DNA from: Trichomonas vaginalis G3 | Lineage: Eukaryota > Parabasalia > Trichomonadida > Trichomonadidae | Direction: 5' to 3' | DNA length: 64,000 bases | NCBI RefSeq assembly: GCF_026262505.1 | Contig: NC_067206.1 | Span: 28,039,896-28,103,895, forward strand | Shown here: piece after piece, positions 1 through 9,093 of the stretch | Position numbering within the stretch: the stretch's first letter is position 1 | Layout: each line of letters begins with the position of its first letter | The notes under the pieces: generated by a model | The model's input: only the letters and a program-made list of their open reading frames with translations | What the model was told of the DNA's origin: nothing | Database searches by the model: none | Made by a program: the position numbers and the translations under genes

Positions 1-73
1 AAATGCATTTATAATGTTAAAGAATATTACATAACAAACATATTTTTATAAATTACATATATTACAAACAAAA

Positions 74-1115
74 TTATTGAGCAAATAACTCCATAACGTT
101 GTCGCATTTGTAGTTTTTAACAAGGAAGTCTGAAACATGTTCTAATTCATTATCTTCTGGGTTTCCATTAAAATCTTGAATTGCTAGTCCATTATAAGGC
201 TGAAGCATATAACATGCAGGTGAATTATCAACTATGATTACTTTTCGAAGATCTCTTCCAAGTTTTGCTAAATCTTTTACAAACGTACCATTATATATAA
301 TACAAGACTCTCTATACAGTCTATACTTAATATAATGATCTGGATCTATCCGATCTAATATGTAATCTGCATAATTCTGCCTTGCTGTGGTAAAAGCAAC
401 TAATTCAAAATATTTTGCAGTTGTTTTCAAGAATTGCTTCAAACCAGGTCGGACAGAAACATATATATCATAGGTAATATCATCATTCGACATGTAAAAA
501 TGGAAATCTGCGTGAGGATCAGAAACAAAAGTACTATGAATTAGAGTTTCATCAATATCTAGAATTAGAGTGATCTTCTTTTGGTCTTTTTTCTCTTTTA
601 GTGGTAATAAATCTAGTGATTTCAGTGCAATCTGTGTGTTAGTATTTGAAAATTTAAATATCTTCAAAATATATTGAAGATATTTGTAATATTATACATA
701 CTGAGTAATTAGAATATGGTAACGAACGTGTCGGATAAATTTTTTGACGAGCACAACAAAAATCACAACAAGTTGGCTCTGTTTGTTGATTATTCGAAGT
801 TATATTTACAACTGTTATTGGTGTGCTTGATGTGTCGGTTCCTGTGAAGGTTAATGTATCAACAGAATCCGTTAATGTATCTGAAACTTTTCCAGTAGTA
901 TTTTCTTGGCCAAATTGATCAGTAAATTCGACACCTTCTATATTATTTGTAATTTTTATGTAAGTAGATGCTCTTTCTCTTCCATATAATATCTTGACCA
1001 AATCTAATTCGACTTTTCTGATTTTATTCAGCGATAATACTAAATCTTCAGTAGCATCACTACTTGATGAGCGAGAATCATCTAACTCATCGTCTGTTAG
1101 ATGTCCGTTGCTCAT
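74..1115 (-). CDS. FCP1/SCP-like HAD phosphatase, spliced (2 exons)
   Basis: Two exons, 1115-702 and 631-74, are joined across a 70-nt intron (632-701), giving about 323 residues. The C-terminal half is an FCP1/NIF-type HAD phosphatase domain. The catalytic motif LDIDETL has its nucleophile Asp at about residue 163 and the acid/base Asp at 165, and a later VDNSP motif matches HAD motif III. Family members remove phosphate from Ser/Thr, typically on the RNA polymerase II C-terminal domain; the substrate here is unknown. The N-terminal 138 residues are acidic/Ser-Thr rich with a Cys cluster (TCCDFCC), and I recognise no domain there. The start is the ATG at 1115. The phosphatase frame has no ATG of its own upstream of the domain, so splicing is needed to give it a start. 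Both exon junctions are phase 0. Confidence 0.88.
632..701 (-). other. Spliceosomal intron, 70 nt, trichomonad consensus
   Basis: On the minus strand the sequence begins GTATGT (701-696) and ends ACTAACACACAG (643-632). This is the fused branch point/acceptor consensus reported for Trichomonas introns. Removing it joins two phase-0 exons and places the phosphatase domain in frame with an upstream ATG. Few T. vaginalis genes have introns. No other copy of the acceptor consensus was noticed in the window, although that was a reading by eye. Confidence 0.93.
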
Positions 1116-2456
1116 CCAAAAAGTATTTTATTTCAAATTGAAAATTCAATGAATAGTTTTTACGTTTTTTAAAGACATTGATATAATTTTGTCAAATATT
1201 TGATTTATCTCTAAAAAACAACAGTGTTTATTCCAATTCAATTTTTTTTTCTGAAGTTGAGAATTATTCCAATAAGGAACTGATAGATCAATATGATTTA
1301 TTGAAATTTTTCTATTTCTAATTTTTTGATCATTGAAAATTGTTTTAGCATTTATCCACCTCATAGTTTAGAGATAACACAGAATGTTGATATTGTATCT
1401 GCATTTTAGGGAATGACAAATAATTTCTTACCATGAATTAACTTACCCTTAAATTTTTGTTATTGGACGAAAAAGTGACACCAAATCACACTTGTTTGTT
1501 GAATCTTACCATTCCAGATAAATATAGCAACTTGATTTTATGAAATTAGACAGATATATATGTGTACTTTTATCCCGTGTTGTTTTCTCGAAAACCTAAT
1601 ATCCTATGGGGATGCTGATTTTGAGCTTGTGTAAAAGTCAAGTGTCAATTATATGGCAATATTCTACCATATATGGTGATTATATTTGAATATGTGTCTT
1701 TGTTCAAATTAAAAGTATGAGGTGAAATTAGCCTTATTGTATTTTGATGTGGTATTATTTATGGATTTCTTTGATGTAATATATTAATATATCATGAGTA
1801 AATGCCAATAATAGCTTTTATTGAGATTTTTGCACAAATCATGTCAAAAGATTATTGATGTTTGACATGATCATGAGTTATGCTTTTTTTGACTTGTCGG
1901 GGTATTTTGCCTAATGGTTCGAACAGAATGGCTATGTGTTGTCGATAATCATAAATAATTTATTTGGCGCTATTTTGTTTATCTAATTGGTAACTATATA
2001 TTCAGGGGCTAAGACGGTTTCTAGAAATAATGTACATAATGATAAGGCTAGAAGTCGTGGTTTTTTGGCGTCTTACAAAAATATCCTATAAAGAATCATA
2101 TTTGAGCCATATTTTTAAATGCAATGATATATTTATGGAATTTATATCTAGGATATATAAAGTAATATGAAATTAATACTGAATAAAAAAAAAAATATAA
2201 AAAAATTAAAGGAAATTAAGTAAAAATATGTTAAACATTTGTCAAATATAGGCAGCAAATGTGGAGTTACATTTATCATCAAGAAATATGTTTAAAATTT
2301 TTGAATAAAAAAAAGATTCGATTAGAACAAATTATAAAGTGAAAGTATAAATCTTACATAAGAAGGTTAATGATTCGTTATATAAAATACTAAATTTTAA
2401 TAGAAGAAAATTAAGAAATAAGCGATCTTATATTATTATTAAGAAAACAAACAATG
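1116..2456. other. Intergenic, no recognisable gene
   Basis: AT-rich DNA upstream of the phosphatase gene. A 72-codon ATG-initiated frame (1364-1146, minus) has low-complexity content with no family resemblance and is not called. Nothing else is supported here. Confidence 0.6.
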
Positions 2457-2530
2457 ATATTTTTGGCATAATGGTATGGTTTGTATGTCAGGATTAAATG
2501 GATTGAGTTCGAATCAAGACAGTATAATTT
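2457..2530 (+). ncRNA. tRNA-like Pol III locus (degenerate)
   Basis: An A-box match (TGGCATAATGG, 2464-2474) and a B-box match (GTTCGAATC, 2507-2515) lie 43 nt apart, the spacing found in a tRNA gene. A run of T follows (2527-2534), as a Pol III terminator would. The D-arm folds partly, but the acceptor, anticodon and T stems pair poorly, so this looks like a decayed tRNA or a tRNA-derived Pol III element rather than a functional tRNA. No anticodon is assigned. Confidence 0.35.
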
Positions 2531-2730
2531 TTTTAATTTTCGCATTTGATAATCATAATATTAAAATGGGATAAATTTAATGATTTATTTATATGGTAGC
2601 TTTCAAATATATAAATATCAAAGAAAATGGCAAACCTTTTTCTTAAATTTTTTTGCTTTACCAATAAATTCCTCAATTTCGATCAAACGAATGGTTTTAT
2701 TTGTCTTAATATTCAAATATATATATGAAT

Positions 2731-2925
2731 GCCGATAATGTGGTCGAGATGAACGGTTAGAGGCGGTTTAAAAATGTATGGCCTGCTAGCCAGATGTTAC
2801 AGCTTGAAGCCGGTTGGGTTCCGAATCTTCGCCTCCTGAGATCTCACGAAGATCGCCCAATTCAGAAAAACGCCTCCCCTTGGTGCGCTTGAGCTGCCTG
2901 CATAGTTAGCAGATCATTTTTTTGC
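2731..2925 (+). ncRNA. Candidate structured ncRNA (GC-rich island)
   Basis: This stretch is clearly more GC-rich than its surroundings. It has an A-box-like TGGTCGAGATG (2741-2751) and a B-box-like GGTTCCGAATC (2817-2827). Several complementary segments are visible: ATCTTCG with CGAAGAT flanking a TGAGATCTCA palindrome (about 2824-2855), GGTTGGG with CCCAATT, and GAGGCG with CGCCTC. It ends at a T run near 2919-2925. I could not match it to U snRNA, SRP, RNase P or MRP signatures. It is unassigned and may be a tRNA-like relic. Confidence 0.3.
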
Positions 2926-3084
2926 TTTAGGTTTTTAGCAATCTTTAAATTGTTAGATCATTGATGCAATGAATATGAAAATATTCATGCATGATACAAG
3001 AACGTTCCTCATTTGAAACTAGTATGCAGGAATAGATCGAACAATTTAAGATATTAGTGGGCTGCAACTATTGAGTTCTAATTT

Positions 3085-3300
3085 GGGAAGACATTGTCAC
3101 TGCATGTCTCCCACAATGAGACAATCTTCTGCAATCAGAATGTGATTGCAAAAGTTTGACCGACAAGAGTGTATTGTGCACTCTTGTCGGTCACAATATC
3201 TCATTCTGGGAGACATTGTCACTGCATGTCTCCCACAATGAGACAATCTTCTGCAATCAGAATGTGATTGCAAAAGTTTGACCGACAAGAGTCTAATATG
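3085..3300. repeat. Tandem duplication (122-nt offset) with internal hairpins
   Basis: A segment of about 90 nt starting at 3085 recurs at 3208 almost unchanged. Between and within the copies are perfect or near-perfect hairpins, for example 3158-3171 with 3179-3192 (14-bp perfect stem, 7-nt loop) and TGCAATC with GATTGCA. There is no plausible coding content. It lies upstream of the larger hairpin array and may belong to the same system. Confidence 0.75.
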
Positions 3301-4062
3301 CACTCTTACTTCTCATATCTAATTATTAAACAACCCCTTCTATCTTTCAAATCTTATTTTACCTTATTAATATTTATTTTCTTTTTTTTATGCTTTATAT
3401 AACTTATGGCCTGTACTTAACTATTTTACAGACTATGCTGAGTTATTCCCAAATTTAAATATGTGACAAAAACACATATATACTCCCTTCAGGGCTTGGG
3501 TATAATCGGCGTCATATTGGCGTCACAACCATTTTCATTCAATTTTGAAAGGTTTACGGCGTCATGAAGATAGAATTCAAATAGGGTCGCGTCACATGTA
3601 AAGTGTCAAAAATATTTTGATGAACACTAAACTCTTCCCGTGTTCAATTTTTAAAGGTAATATTATAGATACAGATTCCTGTAATGTGAGAGATTTATAA
3701 ATTATAGTTAGTTTTATCAATATCCATTTACTTGATCAAGAGTGATTATGTGTAAACTTCTCAATTTTATCATAGAGAAAGCATCACAATTCTTTCAAAA
3801 AAATTTAAAGAGTAAAGAAAATAAAATCGAATTATTTATATTTGTAAATATAATTTGATTATGATATTACAATTTAGAAGAAAATAGACTTTTGTTATAA
3901 CTTTTGAGAATCTCATATAAAAAAAGTATTCAAAAATAAATTTAAATATCTCGTTTATTATCTAATTTTAAATCTATTTTTAAATTTTTATAAAAATACA
4001 CTTTTCATAAGTATTCAATATTTGAGAATCCGCTCCAAAAAAGAAAAGATTCTCTTATATTT

Positions 4063-4475
4063 GCTTATATAAAAGGGGACTCTCTATCAGAATCGAATGT
4101 ATGAATTCAGCGCCTCTGATAGAGAGTTTCCTCTTATATAAGCAACTTTTTTTCATGCGATATTGTGTATCAAAACACAAAAATCTACTATTGTGAGAAA
4201 TTAAACCCTGCGAGGTACCAGTCTAGAACTGGCACTTCGCAGGGTTTAATTTCTCTTGATGGATGACAAATCTTACTCGCAATTATGAATCATTGAGAGC
4301 AATTATTGGCACTTGTCTTGAGAAATTAAAGACTGTGGAAAACCGTTTACATGTTAGTTCCCCACAGACTTTAGTTTAAGCCAGATAAATGGGAAAGTTT
4401 ACCAGCTATCTGGAAGGAATTGCTCCTTATGATGCATACATTGTATGTGTGTACATCATATGGAGCAATTCCTTC
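4063..4475. repeat. Series of five singleton hairpins
   Basis: Five successive inverted repeats precede the modular array. (1) 4063-4143: stem of about 29 bp, 23-nt loop. (2) About 4195-4255: stem of about 28 bp, very short loop, sequence GAGAAATTAAACCCTGCG paired with its complement. (3) About 4318-4380: stem with a few mismatches. (4) 4381-4413: short CCAGATA/TATCTGG stem. (5) About 4414-4475: AAGGAATTGCTCC paired with GGAGCAATTCCTT. Sizes resemble microRNA precursors, and the sequences are unrelated to one another apart from a shared GAGAAATTAAA stem base in 2 and 3. Confidence 0.75.
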
Positions 4476-4483
4476 AATTAAAC

Positions 4484-5513
4484 GAAAAAAACTTTGGTGC
4501 AATCTTGAACGATTGCACCAAAGTTTTCGAACTTTACTGAGAGAATTGAAGGGTGAGAGATACATAGTCTATCTATGTACCTCCCGCCCTTCAATTCCAA
4601 TTCTAAATGGGAGAAACTTTGTTTGAATGTTATCTTATTCAAACAAAGTTTCTCCCATTTAGAGTTGGAATAGGAGCCTACGAAGCACTGATATATAATC
4701 AGTGCTTTGTAGGTCCCTATTCCTAATACAAACTTCGAAAACTCGGTCGCAATTGCATCTGATTGCGACCGAGCTTTCGAACTTTCCAGAGGGAATTGAA
4801 GGGTGAGAGGTATATAGTATGCCTATATGCCTCTCACCCTCCAATTCCTTCTCTGAAGCTGGGAAATTTTGTCTGAATGTTAAATTATTCGGACAAAATT
4901 TCCCAGCTTCAGAGAGGGAATGGAAGCCTACCAGGCACTGATACATAATCAGTGCCTTGTGGGCTCATATTCCTAATAGAAAGTTCGAAAACTTTGGTGC
5001 AATCAGCAACGATTGCACCAAAGTTTTCGAACTTCGTATAAGGAACTGAAGGGTGAGAGGTGTATAGTTTATCTATATGCTTCCCACCCTCCAATACCCT
5101 CCCTGAAAGCGGGAAACTTTGTCTGAATGTTAAACTATTCAGACAAAGTTTCCAGCTTTAAGAGAAGGAATTGATGGCTATGGCGTACTGATTCATAATC
5201 AGTACATCATAGCTATCAATTCCTTAGAATCAGTTCAAAAACTTGTGTGCAATGAGATGCCATTGCACACAAGTTTTTGAGCTTTGTATAGTGAATTGAA
5301 GGGTGAGAGGTGTATAAGCATACTATATGTCTCTCACCCTTCAATTCCAATTCTAAATGGGAGAAACTTTGCATTAATGTTATCTTACTCTAGCAAAGTC
5401 TCTCCCATTTAGAGTTGGAATAGGAGCCTACGAAGCACTGAAATATAATCAGTGTCTTGCAAACTCCTATTCCTAATAAAAATTTAGAAAACTTTGGCGC
5501 ATTTGATTATTGT
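4484..5513. repeat. Four-hairpin module, 4 copies at exact 250-nt period
   Basis: Hairpins A, B, C and D tile edge to edge and the set repeats. The marker GGGTGAGAG of hairpin B starts at 4551, 4801, 5051 and 5301, exactly 250 nt apart. Hairpin A in copy 3 is a 24-bp perfect stem (4981-5004 with 5011-5034, 6-nt loop). Arms change together between copies: A has CTTTGGTGCAAT in copy 1 and CTCGGTCGCAAT in copy 2, each with a matching complement; D has GCACTGAT or GTACTGAT, again matched. A truncated fifth A arm (about 5486-5513) abuts the 3' end of the next gene. No coding potential is seen. It could be a small-RNA precursor cluster, another structured transcript, or a DNA element that forms cruciforms. 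Confidence 0.9.
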
Positions 5514-5519
5514 ATCTTT

Positions 5520-6728
5520 TCAAGAGAAAGCAATTTCACTATTTTTGTCAACAATATCAGTAAATTTTGAATCTGGAGCAATTAAAGATAAATGGATACA
5601 GGATTCTACATCATCTACATTGATATATTTAGCATTTTGTGGACTAAGCTTCAATAAGGCCATTTCTACACATAATTTCAGACATTTTTGTTTGATTGAA
5701 TTATAAAATTTAATTAATCTGTCAAAAAATGATCTACTTCTTGAAATTAAACTTTTGCATGCAATTAAGAAGTTCTGATAATAACAGAAATAAGGAAAAT
5801 TCTGAAAAATGACCTCTTCAACAAGATCACTGTTTGAAAGGTCGGATTCTGTAAATAACTGGATTATTTTGAAATACTGCTCAAGAAATAATGGTGCTTT
5901 CTTGGATATTGATCGAAATAATGTGATGTATTGAATAATATTTTGACTTATATTTAATAATATGGATTTGTGTAGAAGATACGTTGCATTCTTAAATGCT
6001 GTTGAACATAATTTATCAACATTGTTATTTTTGTCATCGAAAATACTTAAATTGTTTGATTTGATCTGATCAATAATAAAATATATTAAAGCGATGATCA
6101 TGACCCATGAATCAGTAGCTCTTGATGGTGACAATAGTGAAAAGCATCGAAGAATCTGGAATTTATCAATTTCTGGTAAATTTGAGATTAATAAATTTGA
6201 AATTGCTTTATAAGCATTAGGATTTCTAATTGTAAAGCGATTTAAATATAATTCTAACATATCTACTATAGCAATTGGCGCGTTTTGAAGTGAAGAATCG
6301 TCTAATTTGATTTCATCTGTTTCGCAAGTCGGAACAATTTTAAAATCCTTTTGCAATGAAAGAATAAGATTAGTTTCTAATTGTAATACATCAACACTAC
6401 TCCTTCTTCCTATAAATTCGAAGAAAGTTTTAATGAAAAGTCGACAAGTAGAGCGAAGATGATAGTTTTTGATAATGAAGTTCATAATTGATGTACATGC
6501 ACTTTCGAATTTCATGAAATTAAGCCTCATTATCAGTTGTTTTGGAAATAATGTAAATTTTTGGAAATGAACAATTATATCTTCTAAAAATGGAATGCTA
6601 ACTTCTTTTGTTTCAGGAAGGTCATCTGATAGTATGCGGAAAAATTCATCTAACTCCTTAAACTTAGAATTGGATTCTTCCACATCATTCATCGAAGTGG
6701 CAAAATTCAAAAAGAATGCTACACTCAT
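5520..6728 (-). CDS. Hypothetical helical protein (402 aa)
   Basis: The start is the ATG at 6728; the longer frame begins only with TTG. I do not recognise the family. The protein is Leu/Ile-rich and looks wholly alpha-helical, with segments reminiscent of HEAT/ARM-type repeats but no clear repeat signature, signal peptide or membrane span. Its 3' end touches the truncated last hairpin of the 250-nt array, so the original C-terminus may have been altered by that repeat. It is divergently arranged with the gene at 6843, 114 bp away. Confidence 0.8.
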   Translation of the reverse strand: MSVAFFLNFATSMNDVEESNSKFKELDEFFRILSDDLPETKEVSIPFLEDIIVHFQKFTLFPKQLIMRLNFMKFESACTSIMNFIIKNYHLRSTCRLFIKTFFEFIGRRSSVDVLQLETNLILSLQKDFKIVPTCETDEIKLDDSSLQNAPIAIVDMLELYLNRFTIRNPNAYKAISNLLISNLPEIDKFQILRCFSLLSPSRATDSWVMIIALIYFIIDQIKSNNLSIFDDKNNNVDKLCSTAFKNATYLLHKSILLNISQNIIQYITLFRSISKKAPLFLEQYFKIIQLFTESDLSNSDLVEEVIFQNFPYFCYYQNFLIACKSLISRSRSFFDRLIKFYNSIKQKCLKLCVEMALLKLSPQNAKYINVDDVESCIHLSLIAPDSKFTDIVDKNSEIAFS

Positions 6729-6842
6729 AATGTAAAATGGAATCAAAGACTAGATTTTAAAATTAATAGAAAACAATTTTATTGGCCAAACAAGGTGTAT
6801 CGTCAATAATGTTTGAGAGAACTCATTGAATCAAATTGACAA

Positions 6843-7190
6843 ATGAATTTTGATTTTTCTTCTTTTCGTAAAGATTTATTCACAAAATACCCTGCAACCA
6901 ATGGACATTGTATTAAAGCAGCAGAAATTATTCCAAATGATCAGCTAAAACGATTGACAGAGAAATCATTACAAGAAAATACGAAATTAAACAATAGCTC
7001 TAAGCAAAAAAGCACTTACGCATTAGATGGATCTGTGGATGTTCCATTAAGTTATATTTATTCGCATTTTGATGAAATAATGAAAGATGTTTATTCACAA
7101 AAATTAGAATTACGAAGTTTTATTACAAAAAGCATCATGAATGAAAGAATACAAAATGATCCAGAGCCTCCAAACTACCAAACATTTTAA
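6843..7190 (+). CDS. Small hypothetical protein (115 aa)
   Basis: A short ATG-initiated frame with a good trichomonad initiator-like TCATT at 6823-6827, placing +1 about 18 nt upstream of the ATG. The protein is charged, with no signal peptide or membrane segment. The C-terminal half (about residues 62-115) looks helical and ends in a Pro-rich tail. Family unknown. It shares a short divergent intergenic region with the gene to its left. Confidence 0.72.
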   Translation: MNFDFSSFRKDLFTKYPATNGHCIKAAEIIPNDQLKRLTEKSLQENTKLNNSSKQKSTYALDGSVDVPLSYIYSHFDEIMKDVYSQKLELRSFITKSIMNERIQNDPEPPNYQTF

Positions 7191-7454
7191 TTTTTAACGT
7201 ATTTTTTTTAGTATTTCCCTTATTTTGTTACCATACCTTAATAATATTTATTTGAGCACTACTGTGCTTGAATACAAAGGATATTTTAGTGGTTTTAAAT
7301 ATCCAAAGAAAGACTCTAAATTTTGCCATTTTGTCACTAATTGAGAGCTACCGATCATGTTTTGAATGAATTTCCGCCAAAAAAATCTAAATGAATGTTT
7401 TTGCAGACATATCTATCTTTTAAAATTCAAACAAATAAACATAAACAATATAAC

Positions 7455-8591
7455 TTATACTAAATATTTTTGATCTTTCATCTTGAACTTTTTGCTCAAG
7501 ATATTAAATATTAAATAAAAAATTATGAAAACAACTGATAACATCTGTAAATGTACAGATTGAGTTAAATCATCTTCTATAACTGCTTCTGGATTTGCAT
7601 AACACTTTCCTTCTCGAATATTTGAAACTAAACTATTAAATGCTTTATAAACAGAAGTCTTCCATTTAATGATACATCCATTTCTCCGGTCACTTAAAAA
7701 CAGGAGAGGTACAGATGTTATGGAAATCTTTTGATTATCAATTAATTCTTTTTTATTTTGAACATTCATTATTACAAATAACGTATCATCACATTTTTCT
7801 ATTGCAGCACGGTGTAATAGTTTTTTAGTGGAATTTGCTATATTATTTTTGTATATAAAGAGAACTACTGTATGATTAACGTAATCACTATAATCAGTAA
7901 AGTCAATCTCTTGTACGATACCATATGAATTATCTAATATGAAACTTTTCATTTGTTCTTCAGGTCTTTGGAAAGTTTTTATGCAATTTTGAGATCTATA
8001 AAGAGAAATTGTGGGAGTAATTGCTTTTTCGTCAATATGATAATAGAATGATGTGTTAAATGTTGATGAGCTTCGTGATAATAACTCGAAAGTTTTAAAG
8101 AATGAATTTTCGCGAGTATTTATTGAAAGATGAAACGTTGGGTAGATAGGATATGTAGATTCATCTATAACTATCTTGTTTTGCTCAAGATCTTGTAATG
8201 AAATGGATAATTTTTCTTTTATTGCTGTTTCCCATGACAATTGCTCAAAAACATCGATTGGTATCCAACTTTGCTTTGAATTACCCATAATGAGTAGTGA
8301 TGATGGCGTTGCAGTAATTGAAAAATAATTACAAGCTGCTGTATCTCGGCAATTACCTTTCATTACAATAATTTGATCTTTTAATTCTGTTGATTCCGCA
8401 AACCTAGCAAATTTTTCTGGAAATCCTGCACAATGTGTGCAAGTTGGATTATAAAAAAGCATGAAAATTGGCTTTTCAAAGCTGCTGAATAAAAAGTTTC
8501 CGAATGTTTCATCAGAAAATTCTTCAAGCTTTGAGTAAGCCAAGGGAAAAAAGAAAAACATAAAAATTGCCACTTTTTTATAATCATTCAT
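7455..8591 (-). CDS. PDI-like transmembrane thioredoxin
   Basis: The start is the ATG at 8591, chosen because it begins with a signal peptide (residues 1-19, KKVAIFMFFFFPLAYS). A thioredoxin fold follows, with active site CTHC at about residues 51-54 in the context FYNPTCTHC. Near the C-terminus is a single membrane segment (MLSVVFIIFYLIFNIL), then a short Lys-rich tail. This plan fits an ER membrane-anchored protein disulfide isomerase of the TMX/PDI type that makes or rearranges disulfides in secretory proteins. At 378 residues it is longer than a one-domain TMX; the middle part may hold a redox-inactive thioredoxin-like domain. Exact subfamily not assigned. Confidence 0.82.
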   Translation of the reverse strand: MNDYKKVAIFMFFFFPLAYSKLEEFSDETFGNFLFSSFEKPIFMLFYNPTCTHCAGFPEKFARFAESTELKDQIIVMKGNCRDTAACNYFSITATPSSLLIMGNSKQSWIPIDVFEQLSWETAIKEKLSISLQDLEQNKIVIDESTYPIYPTFHLSINTRENSFFKTFELLSRSSSTFNTSFYYHIDEKAITPTISLYRSQNCIKTFQRPEEQMKSFILDNSYGIVQEIDFTDYSDYVNHTVVLFIYKNNIANSTKKLLHRAAIEKCDDTLFVIMNVQNKKELIDNQKISITSVPLLFLSDRRNGCIIKWKTSVYKAFNSLVSNIREGKCYANPEAVIEDDLTQSVHLQMLSVVFIIFYLIFNILSKKFKMKDQKYLV

Positions 8592-8744
8592 GCAGTTAAT
8601 ATGGACTAGGAGCTCAGGATAACTAATGAAAAATTTATTCTGAATCAATCAAAACTCAGATTATAGGAACAAATTTCAAGAAATTCATTGTTTATTCGAT
8701 AATTATAGGAATTTGATATGAAATTAATAGTCAATTACTAACAT

Positions 8745-9060
8745 TTTTATACAAATGTTGAGCTGACTTCTCTTTGTTATCTTGATCATGCAAAATATGA
8801 AATTCTGCAATTTCCGTGTTATTCACTTTTGTTGCTAATTAAAGAAGAGTACCATCCATGCCATATTCTGCATTAACATCGGTACCATGCTGAATGAGAA
8901 GTTCTGCTGTATCTAGATTATTATTCTTGGTAGTAAACGTAGGATAGGCATATCTACCAATGAAGAGTAAATATTCATATAGGAATGGAATATTGATGAT
9001 AGAAATACAGCTTCAATATAATTGGAAATGCACAAATGAACAACTTCAATTAAGAATTAT
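8745..9060 (-). pseudogene. Ankyrin-repeat gene relic
   Basis: Conceptual reading of the minus strand gives ankyrin-like phrases such as AELLIQHGTDVNAEYG followed by an in-frame TAA, then KVNNTEIAEF. Frames shift further upstream. No open frame survives. It is most likely a decayed fragment of a DUF3447/ankyrin gene, a family abundant in Trichomonas. Confidence 0.65.
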
Positions 9061-9093
9061 ATTTAACCTTATTTATGCGTTACAAAGATTTTG

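Noticed and set aside
1146-1364. 72-codon ATG frame on the minus strand
   Set aside because: Low-complexity K/N/I composition, no family likeness and no supporting context; probably chance in AT-rich DNA.
4371-5094. Several 60-95-codon frames on both strands
   Set aside because: They follow the hairpin arms and repeat with the 250-nt module; the frames arise from the palindromes, not from genes.
4063-5513. CRISPR array
   Set aside because: Period and repeats looked CRISPR-like at first, but the conserved parts are themselves stem-loops with paired changes, there are no unique spacers, and the host is eukaryotic.
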